A DNA stretch of 64,000 nt. Source: a virus. A program made the position numbers and the translations under genes. Within the stretch, counting starts at the first letter, position 1. Each line of letters begins with the position of its first letter. Shown here piece by piece: positions 1 to 9,077 of this stretch. The notes under the pieces are model-generated. The model made no database searches, was not told the origin of the DNA, and saw only the letters and a list, made by a program, of their open reading frames with translations. The stretch spans positions 33,278 to 97,277 of IMG/VR virus record IMGVR_UViG_3300034104_004920; one strand, given 5' to 3'.

Positions 1-1
1 T

Positions 2-619
2 TCTACACTGCTTAATAGTTCATTTAGCGGACGCAGTTATAATTTTTTCCCAAATACTGGGATGACTACTTACACAGTTTATACTGATTTTGTTAATAGT
101 AATAAAATAGAATCTAGGTCTCAAGTAAGTGTTAATATAAATTATTATTTTCAAATTGGGGCAGCAACAACTAACGCCAATTTTTGTTATTTAATAATAG
201 AACCTGAGTGGTACTTTCAAACGATCGAAATCTCAACACTTAATTCATATAGTTCTCCAACGTATGGTTCAAACAGCGTTTTAGCTATACCAAAAGGAGA
301 ACGTTTTATGTCTAGTTGGACATATACTAATCCAGTTGGACAGATAAGAAATTTTTATGAAAGTAATAGTTTTAATTTTGTTCTATCCCCCGCTCTCATA
401 TCTGGAACTACGTTAGTAACTGGTCAAAACAATGAGCAGTACTACACGTGGCCTATACCTGAAGGGCATTTCGGAAGAGTATGGATTAGATTAAAAAGAG
501 TTATAAGATTTTATCCTACAGCCGCTACACTTACCCCTGTAGCTGGAGATACCTCCTCGGTAAGTGCTGGAGACTATCTTGGCAATATTGTATATAACAT
601 AAGAAACACGAGGATTTGA
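2..619 (+). CDS. virion/fibre-like structural protein, 5'-truncated by window edge
   Basis: The frame is open from base 2 with no stop, so the gene begins left of the window; the first internal ATG is at 62. The protein is rich in Asn, Ser, Tyr and Thr, with no helical or enzymatic motif. The stretch VNINYYFQIGAATTNANF resembles VELDYYFKFGAREYNNF in the product at 3290, so the two may be related. Position ahead of a tail-chaperone-like gene and a collagen-like fibre suggests a tail or fibre component. That role is inference. It overlaps the next start by ATGA-type coupling. Confidence 0.7.
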   Translation, partial: STLLNSSFSGRSYNFFPNTGMTTYTVYTDFVNSNKIESRSQVSVNINYYFQIGAATTNANFCYLIIEPEWYFQTIEISTLNSYSSPTYGSNSVLAIPKGERFMSSWTYTNPVGQIRNFYESNSFNFVLSPALISGTTLVTGQNNEQYYTWPIPEGHFGRVWIRLKRVIRFYPTAATLTPVAGDTSSVSAGDYLGNIVYNIRNTRI

Positions 620-981
620 TGAATAAACTCTATGGTATAATTCAAAATAATTATGTTATTACATTTTTGACTTCTGATTCTGTACAAGAGGCTCCGTGGG
701 TAGAATTAAATACCGAGATCTTGGAAACCAAACCGTCGCCAACAGCTAAGTTTAATTACGACCAACAGGTTTGGGAAACATTAAATGTAGACCTTTTAGT
801 ACCTCAATGGTATGTTGTGCGAGAACAAAGAAATCAGCTTTTACAAGAATCTGATTGGACCCAGCTTCCTGATGTGCCGCTAAGTACGAAGGAAAGCTGG
901 GCAACTTATCGCCAACAATTACGCGATGTAACGACCCAACCAGATCCATTCAACATAACTTGGCCGACCGCACCGGCCTAA
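619..981 (+). CDS. tail fibre assembly / tail assembly chaperone-like protein
   Basis: About 120 residues. The C-terminal half reads VREQRNQLLQESDWTQLPDV, followed by an aromatic YRQQLRD segment and a proline-rich FNITWPTAPA end. This arrangement is typical of small phage tail assembly chaperone (XkdW-like/APC) domains that accompany fibre genes. I take the ATG at 619, which overlaps the upstream TGA; a TTG three bases earlier is in frame but unnecessary. It probably helps a neighbouring fibre to fold or assemble. An intrinsic terminator follows directly. Confidence 0.7.
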   Translation: MNKLYGIIQNNYVITFLTSDSVQEAPWVELNTEILETKPSPTAKFNYDQQVWETLNVDLLVPQWYVVREQRNQLLQESDWTQLPDVPLSTKESWATYRQQLRDVTTQPDPFNITWPTAPA

Positions 982-985
982 CAAT

Positions 986-1016
986 AATACCCAGCTTTTG
1001 GCTGGGTATTATTTTG
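986..1016 (+). terminator. intrinsic terminator
   Basis: A 10-bp perfect stem (986-995 with 1001-1010) closes on a 5-nt loop and is followed by a short T-rich tract. It ends the upstream fibre operon just before the promoter at 1019. Confidence 0.85.
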
Positions 1017-1018
1017 AC

Positions 1019-1047
1019 TTGATTATACTTATCCTTTGTGATATAAT
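1019..1047 (+). promoter_or_regulatory. sigma70-type promoter
   Basis: TTGATT (1019-1024), 17 bp, then TATAAT (1042-1047). It sits between a terminator and the RBS (aggag) of the gene at 1092, so it likely starts the fibre/glycosylation operon. Confidence 0.75.
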
Positions 1048-1091
1048 TGTTACTATAAAAAAGCGCACCTATTTTTAATTAGGAGTTTAAT

Positions 1092-1676
1092 ATGACAGCA
1101 CCGACCCGATTAAATTTAAAGATTTATCAGGGCAGTACCTTTAGGCAAATCTTACGTTGGGAAAGTGCTACAAAGGTATATGCGCCTGTAACCTCTATTA
1201 CCAACGCAGCACCAATGGTAATCACAGCCAATGCTCATGGAGCTCCTCAAGGCTGGAGAGTAAAAGTCAGCAATGTTGGTGGAATGAAAGAAGCCAATAA
1301 TTTAGACTACGTAATAGCCACTGGAACGACTACAAATACTGTTACTATAAATAGTGTAAACAGTATTGGTTTCGCTACTTATACTAGCGGAGGCGTATTG
1401 GAGTACAATCAGCCCGTTGATTTAAGTGGTGTAACAGCAAGAATGCAGATCAGACCAAAAGTAGACAGTGACCAAATATTAGACAGTTTGACAACAGAAA
1501 ATAATAAGATTGTTTTAGATAACGTTTTAAAAACTATTACAGTTCAAATAGATGAATCTGTAACTGCGTCGTACTCTTTTAAGAGTGCAGTCTATGATCT
1601 AGAAATAGTTAAGAATAACGATGTTATACCATTTTTAACAGGAACAGTCTTGCTTACTAAAGAGGTAACTAGATGA
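1092..1676 (+). CDS. virion/fibre N-terminal module protein
   Basis: 194 residues, preceded by a strong aggag RBS. The sequence is beta-rich: it opens with LNLKIYQGSTFRQILRW, contains a TTNTVTINSVNS segment and ends in VYDLEIVKNNDVIPFLTGTV. Short proteins of this style commonly lie directly upstream of collagen-like or receptor-binding fibres in phages, where they act as adaptors; here the stop overlaps the ATG of the collagen-like gene (ATGA). I do not recognise a named family with confidence. Confidence 0.6.
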   Translation: MTAPTRLNLKIYQGSTFRQILRWESATKVYAPVTSITNAAPMVITANAHGAPQGWRVKVSNVGGMKEANNLDYVIATGTTTNTVTINSVNSIGFATYTSGGVLEYNQPVDLSGVTARMQIRPKVDSDQILDSLTTENNKIVLDNVLKTITVQIDESVTASYSFKSAVYDLEIVKNNDVIPFLTGTVLLTKEVTR

Positions 1677-3277
1677 CTACGTACACTACTGTAGAAAATG
1701 AAAATGCTCCTAGCTTAGTAGTTGTCGACGATACCAGAGATATTATTGTTGTTACAACTGGTATTGGGCCTCGCGGAGAAACGGGCCCACAAGGTGAGGC
1801 CGGACCTCAAGGTATCCAAGGTATTCAGGGTGAAACAGGACCTCAAGGCGAGACCGGACCTCAAGGCGAGACCGGACCTCAAGGCGAGACCGGATCTCAA
1901 GGTATCCAAGGTCCTCAAGGTATTCAGGGTCCTCAAGGCGAGACCGGATCTCAAGGTATCCAAGGTCCTCAAGGTATCCAAGGTATTCAGGGTGAAACAG
2001 GACCTCAAGGTATCCAAGGTATCCAAGGTGAGACCGGTATGGGATTCACCATAGCCAAAACATATAGCAGTGTGGCATTACTTTTAGCAGACACTAGTCC
2101 TGCTAATATTTTAAGTGGGCAATTTGCTATTATTGATACAGGGGATCCAAACAATACAGATAATAATAGACTGTATTTATGGAACGGGTTATCGTACTCG
2201 TATATAACAGATATCAGTGGTTCTCAAGGTATTCAAGGCGAAACAGGTCCACAAGGTAGTCAAGGTATCCAGGGTATCCAAGGCGAAACAGGTCCACAAG
2301 GTATCCAAGGTATCCAAGGTATCCAAGGTATCCAAGGTGAGACCGGGCCTCAAGGTACGCAAGGTATCCAAGGCGAAACAGGTCCACAAGGTATTCAGGG
2401 CGAAACAGGTCCACAAGGTATTCAAGGCGAAACAGGTCCAATGCCTTGGAACCTGCCGGCTGCACCATACAACAATGGCATATCATATAATATTGGAGCT
2501 GCTGTAACATACAATGGGGGATATTATTATAGATCTGGTAATCCATTAAATCCAGGATATCCACCAACACCTGGTTCAATTAATGAATCTTGGACCCCTG
2601 TTGCCGATCGCGGTGAAACAGGACCTCAGGGTATTCAGGGCATTCAGGGAGAAACAGGTCCTCAAGGTATTCAGGGTCCTCAAGGTGAAACAGGACCTCA
2701 GGGTATTCAGGGCATTCAGGGAGAAACAGGTCCTCAAGGTATTCAGGGTCCTCAAGGCGAAACAGGGCCTCAGGGTCCTCAAGGTATTCAGGGTCCTCAA
2801 GGCGAAACAGGCGACATAGACCTTTTAGAAGTATACAGCGACATACTACCAGGAATAGCATCAATATACGATATAGGAAATCAAGATTTTCCGTGGTATA
2901 GTGCATATTTTCATGATAGTATAAATATTGGTACAAATAAGCTATATGACTTACCTGATGATGCTTTAGCCATATACAGCAGTTCTATAGTAACGAATGC
3001 CGACGTAATTGCAAATTCATTGCTTTTAGACGAGCTTTTTATAAATCAAAATATAATTACGCCATTAAAAACGCCACTATACGGCGAGCCTACTTTAATT
3101 ATACAAGGCAGCTTGGATGTGGTAGGAGATTGGTTAAAAATACCAAACAGCAGCAAAAAAATAGAACAACCGCAGAGCGGGCAGCTAAGAAGCAACACAC
3201 AAAGTTATTCGTATAAAAAAATGAGTACGGGTACTTTTTTTACTTTATCAAATTCAGAACAATACTATTTGCAATAA
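1673..3277 (+). CDS. collagen-like tail fibre protein
   Basis: 534 residues. Three Gly-X-Y blocks (residues about 32-122, 183-255 and 312-381), mostly GPQGIQGIQGETGPQ-type triplets, are separated by short globular segments; a non-repetitive C-terminal domain of about 150 residues follows. Collagen-like triplets form trimeric fibres in phage tails, and the C-terminal part would be the head or attachment domain. The near-identical repeats (1767-2812) make the gene prone to length change by recombination. It lies between the adaptor-like gene and another structural gene. Confident as a fibre; the receptor is unknown. Confidence 0.85.
   Translation: MTTYTTVENENAPSLVVVDDTRDIIVVTTGIGPRGETGPQGEAGPQGIQGIQGETGPQGETGPQGETGPQGETGSQGIQGPQGIQGPQGETGSQGIQGPQGIQGIQGETGPQGIQGIQGETGMGFTIAKTYSSVALLLADTSPANILSGQFAIIDTGDPNNTDNNRLYLWNGLSYSYITDISGSQGIQGETGPQGSQGIQGIQGETGPQGIQGIQGIQGIQGETGPQGTQGIQGETGPQGIQGETGPQGIQGETGPMPWNLPAAPYNNGISYNIGAAVTYNGGYYYRSGNPLNPGYPPTPGSINESWTPVADRGETGPQGIQGIQGETGPQGIQGPQGETGPQGIQGIQGETGPQGIQGPQGETGPQGPQGIQGPQGETGDIDLLEVYSDILPGIASIYDIGNQDFPWYSAYFHDSINIGTNKLYDLPDDALAIYSSSIVTNADVIANSLLLDELFINQNIITPLKTPLYGEPTLIIQGSLDVVGDWLKIPNSSKKIEQPQSGQLRSNTQSYSYKKMSTGTFFTLSNSEQYYLQ
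1767..2812 (+). repeat. three blocks of Gly-X-Y coding tandem repeats
   Basis: Near-identical 9- and 18-bp units (ggtatccaaggtattcag and variants) occur at about 1767-2037, 2220-2436 and 2605-2812 within the collagen-like gene. Unit count is likely to vary between strains. Confidence 0.9.
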
Positions 3278-3289
3278 GGACATGTCACA

Positions 3290-4834
3290 ATGCCATACGT
3301 CAATTTTTTAAGTACAGACAATGATTGTGGAAATCCGGCTAGTAGTATAATGTATACCGAAGGATTTGGTGCAACACATATTACAGCCGGTTCTTTGTCA
3401 TTTCAGGGGACCACAGGAACATCTTCTGCGGGAAACTTTACAGTTTCCAGAGCCTATAAAAATATTTATAGATGGAGAGCTAGCTATTTATTAGTTGAAC
3501 TAGATTACTACTTTAAGTTTGGAGCAAGAGAATATAATAACTTTTTATTGTTAGGAAATGGTTACGTATTGTTTGGCGGTATTGAATTACTTACAAGTTT
3601 TGCCGATTATTTAGAACAAAATGCAGGCCAAAGTGACTACAGTGCTGAATCTTTTTCTAACACTGCTGGAACTGCTTATAACATTAAAAATAATGAGTAC
3701 GCATTATTTGCACCAACTTTGAGTAGTATTACCCTAAGTCAGTACGATAATTATGATTCTCCATATCCTTACTATGTAGAACTAGCTGAATATACAGGAG
3801 TAAAAAGAAAATTAAAATTACGTTGGATTGGACAAAACGGCGGCTATAATACTAATTTTCCAACCCCTTACCAGTATAATAATGCGCCTAACGATGGCGA
3901 ATATTCAAGTGATGCGAATTTAGTTGTAACGTATGAATTTTCCGAAAACGACGCAGTAAAATTAAGCCTAGATCAAAATGAATATGGTACCGCTAACAAT
4001 AGCAGTGTGTATTACCTAACAGGCAGACCGCTTGGATATTTTAACAATGATTTTACAGCTATAGAATCTGGTGAGATTTATAAAAATAAAAATAGTGGTG
4101 TACAAAATACTAGTTTCTTAGACAGTAGTGAATACACATATTCACAAAATTATAGCAGTGTACCCGCTAACAGAGTTTGGACTTTTAGTGGCACACCGAT
4201 TCAAGAATTACTAGAAACTATAGAGCATACAAAAGTAGAAGTTTATGGTTTTGGAAAGAATTCCGCTTGGTCAGAGCTTTCTGTAGGTGGGGCTGCTTAC
4301 AATATATTTCCATATGATAAAACCAACACAAAAAAATTTGCAACGGCACCCTTATCAGACTTAACAGAAAGAGAAGTAACGGGCAATTATATACTAGATA
4401 TAGATATGTCTAGTTATACTAGTAATAAACCTTTAGTTATATCTATTCCTGAATTACCCAACCTAGTTACCGGCCAAGGAAGTTCTAATATTAGATTTAA
4501 TTTTAAAAATCTAGATTTACCAAAGCATTCTGGTATTGTGGTAAAGTGTATTGTAAAATACAATGGCGGTAATTTAAGAGTCTACTTACCCTATATTAAT
4601 GGATATAATCCTTTAATACCCGATTCTTCAACCTATGATGGTATGACGAATCAATATAGTAGCGCTTATGTAAGCATATCTTCTTCGGTACTAAATTACA
4701 CTAGACTATTGGAGTTTTACATTGAAAATGTAGGTGGTATAGAGATAACAGACTACTATAACGTGTCGTATAAGTTTCCAGACGATAATAGTTACAAAGT
4801 AAGTTTTTTTGCTCCTGATTATGTAATTGTATAA
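3290..4834 (+). CDS. large virion/fibre-like structural protein
   Basis: 514 residues, no known motif, very rich in Tyr, Asn and Ser, as in phage beta-structured fibre or spike proteins. Residues about 60-80 (LLVELDYYFKFGAREYN) resemble the truncated protein at the left edge, so it may be a duplicate or diverged receptor-binding protein. An RBS (aagga) precedes the ATG. It follows the collagen-like gene by 12 bp and is probably co-expressed. Role inferred from position and composition. Confidence 0.65.
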   Translation: MPYVNFLSTDNDCGNPASSIMYTEGFGATHITAGSLSFQGTTGTSSAGNFTVSRAYKNIYRWRASYLLVELDYYFKFGAREYNNFLLLGNGYVLFGGIELLTSFADYLEQNAGQSDYSAESFSNTAGTAYNIKNNEYALFAPTLSSITLSQYDNYDSPYPYYVELAEYTGVKRKLKLRWIGQNGGYNTNFPTPYQYNNAPNDGEYSSDANLVVTYEFSENDAVKLSLDQNEYGTANNSSVYYLTGRPLGYFNNDFTAIESGEIYKNKNSGVQNTSFLDSSEYTYSQNYSSVPANRVWTFSGTPIQELLETIEHTKVEVYGFGKNSAWSELSVGGAAYNIFPYDKTNTKKFATAPLSDLTEREVTGNYILDIDMSSYTSNKPLVISIPELPNLVTGQGSSNIRFNFKNLDLPKHSGIVVKCIVKYNGGNLRVYLPYINGYNPLIPDSSTYDGMTNQYSSAYVSISSSVLNYTRLLEFYIENVGGIEITDYYNVSYKFPDDNSYKVSFFAPDYVIV

Positions 4835-4843
4835 GGTTTTATT

Positions 4844-5479
4844 ATGGAATTATACGCAAAACTAAATAATAGGCAAGAAGTTATTCAATTTCCAGTTTTA
4901 TTGCCTTATAAACTGGAAGCCGGACTTGCTAGGTATAATAATCTAGTATTAGTTAGTCAAGATGATAAACCAGAATACGTAGACTGGAAAAAACAATCTG
5001 TCCCAGTAGGTTTAAAAAAATCAATAGACTTTAAAAATCCAAAAAACTTTTTTAAAGCCGTTTATGAAGTAAAATCGGTTGTAGATAATACAACCGATTT
5101 TAAAACAAAACAAAATAAATTTTTAGAAGTTTACAATGAGTATAAAAATACAAACTACAAAGTATTTCAGCAAAAAGTAAAAGATCTAACAGGTGACTAT
5201 AAGCAGGAAGAGTTTGATACTTGGGACCAACAATTGGCTGAGGCAAAAGCCTATATAAGTACTAAAGAAGAAGGATTGCTATTAAAGAATATAAGCAATG
5301 AAAGAGGCATTTCATTACAAAATTTAGTAGATAAAATAATATCTAAATCTAATTCTTATAATTCTACTTATGGAAAATTATTGGGAAAATATAGAAAAAA
5401 CCAAGAAATACTAGACTCAATTGACTTAAAAAATGAAGCTACTTGGGACGGAGTAAACAACTATAATTGGAATTTATGA
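4844..5479 (+). CDS. tail-fibre associated protein with helical C-terminus
   Basis: 211 residues. The N-terminal half is featureless. The C-terminal half (about 110-195) is helical and reads EAKAYISTKEEGLLLKNISN, RGISLQNLVDKIISKSNSY, then YGKLLGKYRKNQ. This pattern (helix, RG-x-L-x-x-L-V-x-K-I-I, then small-x-L-x-G) is common at the C-terminus of phage tail-fibre assembly or tail accessory proteins. The stop overlaps the ATG of the glycosyltransferase gene. Family assignment is tentative. Confidence 0.5.
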   Translation: MELYAKLNNRQEVIQFPVLLPYKLEAGLARYNNLVLVSQDDKPEYVDWKKQSVPVGLKKSIDFKNPKNFFKAVYEVKSVVDNTTDFKTKQNKFLEVYNEYKNTNYKVFQQKVKDLTGDYKQEEFDTWDQQLAEAKAYISTKEEGLLLKNISNERGISLQNLVDKIISKSNSYNSTYGKLLGKYRKNQEILDSIDLKNEATWDGVNNYNWNL

Positions 5480-7029
5480 TACCTAAACAAATTTGGCAAA
5501 CTTGGAAAAGTTTAAAACTACCAGAAGAATTAGAATCTTATGTTAACGGCTGGAAGACTTTAAATAAAGACTACAAACATACTATATCAACAGATATAGT
5601 ATGTAGACAATTAGTTCTGCAGCACTTCGGCCAGAGTGTGGTAGAACTGTACGACAGTCTACCACAATCTATAATGAGAGCTGATTTTTGGAGAATTTTA
5701 GTTTTATATATAAACGGCGGAATTTACTGCGATCTTGACTTAGAAGCTAAAAAACCAATAGAAGATATTATTAATATAAATTGTGATTTAATAGTCGTTA
5801 AAGATTTGGATAATATTGTAAATTTCTTTATAGCAGCTACCCCAAAACATCCGGTATTAAAAATTTGCATAGATTATATGCTAGAAGAAGCTAATAGCAT
5901 ACTAGCGTTAGATACGCAGAGTTTTGGGATGCACAGCTTACACAGAGCTTTCAGAGAATACTATAAAGTAATAGGAACAAACTATCCAAATAATAATGAA
6001 GTACAAACCTTGGATGTAAAACACTTAGAGCAGAAGAATGTACTTATACACCATGCAATAAGTGGTAATCCTAGTACGTATGATTATACCAGTTGGAGAG
6101 ATAGCAATAATTTAATGTTAAAAAATAGAAGTCTCTCTAAAGATATATTATTTTTTACAACATTTAATAAGTCAGGATTTGATCTTTATGGTCAAAGCTG
6201 GATTAAATCTTTTACACAAATATCCAACTATTACCCAAGCATAAAAGCAAAAATATATTACGAAGGCCCAAGTCTGCCTAATATAAGACATCCTAATTTA
6301 GAATGGGTTAATTTTAACACTGCTATACCACACCATAAAACTTGGAAAGCTGATTTTTTAATTAAATCTAAGCATGAAGAATATGTAAAAACAATGACAG
6401 TTAAATTCAGTCATAAAAGTTTTGTAATACAACACGTATTAGATACCTGTAAAAACAATTATCTAATTTGGTTAGATGGTGATTGTATTTTTTTACCTAG
6501 TGATTACACTAATTTTCCTACAAATATTTTGAATAATAAATTTTTAGCTTGTCAAGTGGAGGAAAATTGGGATTTAGATCACATAGAAAGTGGTATTCTT
6601 ATTTTTGATACTACAAATGAAAATACTAAAAAATTTAATGAAATTTTTAAAAATAATTATGTACCACAAACTTTAGTTATAATGGGCCAGCCATATGATG
6701 GATTTGTAATAAGTAAAACACTTATAAATCTAAATGCAGAATATGTTAATTTAAACAGTAATTATGGTTTGGGCGGCATACAGAGTGACCCATCAAGAAC
6801 CTTTCAAAATCCAGAATTAAAGTCAAAATTTATACATAATATAGGATGGACTGGTAAAAATAAGTACGAGTCTTGGGAAAGAGTTTTTAATAATGATCCG
6901 GTGTACACTACTATTAAAAAATTTCTATTTGGAGGCAGTGAGTCAAAGAAAGAAAAACTTACTAATCATGTAGAAAAGTTGAAAAATCTACGGGAAAAAA
7001 GAGATCTGTTCATAAAACAAAATGGATAA
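5476..7029 (+). CDS. two-domain glycosyltransferase (GT32-like N-terminus)
   Basis: 517 residues from the ATG at 5476 (ATGA overlap with the gene before). The first domain begins IPKQIWQTWKS, then SIMRADFWRILVLYINGGIYCDLDLE at about 67-92; RADxxR, GG and the DxD (DLD) are the hallmark of GT32/sugar-binding DxD glycosyltransferases. A second domain from about 225 has YLIWLDGDC near 331-339, another GT-A-type DxD. It would transfer sugars from nucleotide sugars with a divalent metal. Target unknown: either virion fibres encoded just upstream or host surface polymer. Confidence 0.8.
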   Translation: MIPKQIWQTWKSLKLPEELESYVNGWKTLNKDYKHTISTDIVCRQLVLQHFGQSVVELYDSLPQSIMRADFWRILVLYINGGIYCDLDLEAKKPIEDIININCDLIVVKDLDNIVNFFIAATPKHPVLKICIDYMLEEANSILALDTQSFGMHSLHRAFREYYKVIGTNYPNNNEVQTLDVKHLEQKNVLIHHAISGNPSTYDYTSWRDSNNLMLKNRSLSKDILFFTTFNKSGFDLYGQSWIKSFTQISNYYPSIKAKIYYEGPSLPNIRHPNLEWVNFNTAIPHHKTWKADFLIKSKHEEYVKTMTVKFSHKSFVIQHVLDTCKNNYLIWLDGDCIFLPSDYTNFPTNILNNKFLACQVEENWDLDHIESGILIFDTTNENTKKFNEIFKNNYVPQTLVIMGQPYDGFVISKTLINLNAEYVNLNSNYGLGGIQSDPSRTFQNPELKSKFIHNIGWTGKNKYESWERVFNNDPVYTTIKKFLFGGSESKKEKLTNHVEKLKNLREKRDLFIKQNG

Positions 7030-7717
7030 AAATATTTTTCAAATACTTATATGCGACGAACCAGCCTCTAATGATTTCAAATATTCTTTAAAACAAAAAA
7101 TTACTGATGTTTATAGTAATTATAACTACAACCTCTACGATAATGAGGCTATAAGAAATTTTTTATATTCCTTCGACAAAGATATACTTAATGCATATGA
7201 TAATTTATTACCTTATGCATTTAAGGCTGACTTGGCCAGATATTGTTTACTTTATGAATTTGGTGGTTGGTATTTTGATATATCTGTTTTTCCAATTTTT
7301 AAATATACTACAAATAAAACAGGTCTTGTATTTTTTAACACATTTTTTAAGATATTAGAAAATAGTATCATGTATTTTCAATCAAAACATGTACTGCTGG
7401 AAAAAACAATACGTATTTCCGTTGAAAATATTAATAATAAAAACTATGGCACTAGTCCTATAGATATAACTGGTCCTCTAGTATTGACTTCAGCATTTAA
7501 TTCTTTAGGTGCTGCTTCAAAAAGAAGTATTGAATACGGGTTATTTAATCTAGCTGATAAAAATGACATTTCTTCTAATAGACGGTACGACATAAAGAAA
7601 AAAAGATTTTCTAACTATAAAGATTATAAAAATGTTAGTGATATATCGTACTTAGGACTATCTGGAACAAACAATTATGTAGATATGTGGAAAGAGAAGA
7701 GTGTATACAGACAATAA
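7022..7717 (+). CDS. GT32-like glycosyltransferase
   Basis: 231 residues. Contains AFKADLARYCLLYEFGGWYFD at about 61-81, the KADxxRxxxLxxxGGxYxD signature of GT32 enzymes, but the metal-binding DxD is reduced to FDIS. The N-terminus has the usual IFQILICDEPAS strand. It overlaps the preceding gene by 8 bp and the next by 17 bp. The altered DxD may mean weak or altered donor use. Acceptor unknown. Confidence 0.7.
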   Translation: MDKNIFQILICDEPASNDFKYSLKQKITDVYSNYNYNLYDNEAIRNFLYSFDKDILNAYDNLLPYAFKADLARYCLLYEFGGWYFDISVFPIFKYTTNKTGLVFFNTFFKILENSIMYFQSKHVLLEKTIRISVENINNKNYGTSPIDITGPLVLTSAFNSLGAASKRSIEYGLFNLADKNDISSNRRYDIKKKRFSNYKDYKNVSDISYLGLSGTNNYVDMWKEKSVYRQ

Positions 7718-8564
7718 AATAATACCATCAACCTTAAATCCTAGAGTAGAGGATGAAAAGTTTCAAAAAATACCAAAAATCATATATCAGACGTTTAAAT
7801 CAAATATAGTAAGTGATAAAATATATGAAGGTATTGAATCTTATATAAGTTTAAATCCTGATTATAGATACGAATTCTATGATGACGACAGGATGTGTAG
7901 TTATATAGATTCATATAATTGTAGTGATTTTAATTTTAATTTGGAAGAATTAAAAAAGGCATTTTACAACATAGTTCCACCTGCCGGCAAAGCGGATATT
8001 TGGCGATATTTAATCATATATGAGAATGGTGGCATATACACAGATATTGATAGTAAATGTATAAAACCATTTTCATCATACATTAATCCAGATGATGATA
8101 TAGTTACATGTTTAACAGGAATTGCTCATAATTACGACAATCCTACTGTAGTATGGAGACATTTATTTCCGCAATGGTTTTTGATTTATTCACCAAAATG
8201 TTCTATACTAAAGGAAATAATAGAAGAATGCGTAAAAGCAGTAAATACAAAAATTCCAGTGCCTAACTCAGAAGACTGCAAAAATATGTTGGAAAGATAC
8301 ACTGGTGTTTGTTTATCAAATTATGTGTACAGAAAGCTATTTAATTTTAAAGATAAAGATAAAGAGGCAAGATTGCAGCCAAGAGTATACAGCATAAAAC
8401 ATAGTAAAAACAAATATAATTTAGCTATACACGACAGTTTACCAGATATTTTTAACACAGCACTTATCAGTAAAAATTTCGAAAGATTCGAAGATTATAA
8501 AAAGGAATTATTAACAAATAATTCCAATCATTGGTTGAGCTATGATTCAATATTTAAAAGTTGA
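7701..8564 (+). CDS. GT32-family glycosyltransferase
   Basis: 287 residues from a GTG start. Classic order: IPKIIYQTFKS at about 26-36, PAGKADIWRYLIIYENGG at 94-111, then IYTDIDSKC with an intact DID. This is the capsular polysaccharide synthesis/GT32 pattern. Overlap with the previous gene implies translational coupling. Together with its two neighbours it forms a run of three related but non-identical glycosyltransferases. Confidence 0.8.
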   Translation: MYTDNKIIPSTLNPRVEDEKFQKIPKIIYQTFKSNIVSDKIYEGIESYISLNPDYRYEFYDDDRMCSYIDSYNCSDFNFNLEELKKAFYNIVPPAGKADIWRYLIIYENGGIYTDIDSKCIKPFSSYINPDDDIVTCLTGIAHNYDNPTVVWRHLFPQWFLIYSPKCSILKEIIEECVKAVNTKIPVPNSEDCKNMLERYTGVCLSNYVYRKLFNFKDKDKEARLQPRVYSIKHSKNKYNLAIHDSLPDIFNTALISKNFERFEDYKKELLTNNSNHWLSYDSIFKS

Positions 8565-8570
8565 CTTTTA

Positions 8571-9077
8571 ATGATTAATCTTGATAAAAAATATACGGAA
8601 TATATTTTAAATAAAACAGATATATTCCAATATATTCATCCAAATGCGGTATCAGTTTTAGGTTTATTTACTGATTTTTTTATTTTGTACTTTATAAGCT
8701 CACATAACATTGTACTAGCAGGCATAGCAATTTTTATAAGATATTCCTGCGATACATTGGATGGTGGCATAGCAAGAAAATATAAGAAGGTAAGCGATCT
8801 AGGTGGGGCCTTAGATACTATTGCAGATAATACGCTTATATTTGTATTATCTTATTCTATATTGAAATTATACGGCAGTAATTACTCGTTATTAGTATCA
8901 GGCATAATAGTGGCTGCAAACCTGCTGTATATGTACAGAAAAAAAGCTTTGTTACATCATGAGCATTTGCATGATTCACGTAGTCTATGTGCTAAGATTT
9001 ATACCTTTGGTATGAATAATACTTGTATACTGTATGCTTTTATATACTTATGGATAGTTGCACTGATATGCTTTTAA
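8571..9077 (+). CDS. CDP-alcohol phosphatidyltransferase family membrane enzyme
   Basis: 168 residues with several hydrophobic segments. Residues about 61-86 carry the complete family signature D-x2-D-G-x2-A-R-x8-G-x3-D-x3-D (DTLDGGIARKYKK, then GGALDTIAD). Enzymes of this family displace CMP from a CDP-alcohol and transfer the phospho-alcohol to a second alcohol, making phospholipids or polyol phosphodiesters in the membrane. The gene lies between glycosyltransferases and nucleotidyltransferase-like genes that could make its CDP-linked donor. The substrate cannot be read from sequence. Rare in phages. Confidence 0.85.
   Translation: MINLDKKYTEYILNKTDIFQYIHPNAVSVLGLFTDFFILYFISSHNIVLAGIAIFIRYSCDTLDGGIARKYKKVSDLGGALDTIADNTLIFVLSYSILKLYGSNYSLLVSGIIVAANLLYMYRKKALLHHEHLHDSRSLCAKIYTFGMNNTCILYAFIYLWIVALICF

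Noticed and set aside
2189-2936. Long minus-strand ORFs opposite the collagen-like gene
   Set aside because: They are by-products of the Gly-X-Y repeat read on the other strand (repeated TLDTLDTL-type residues), without RBS.
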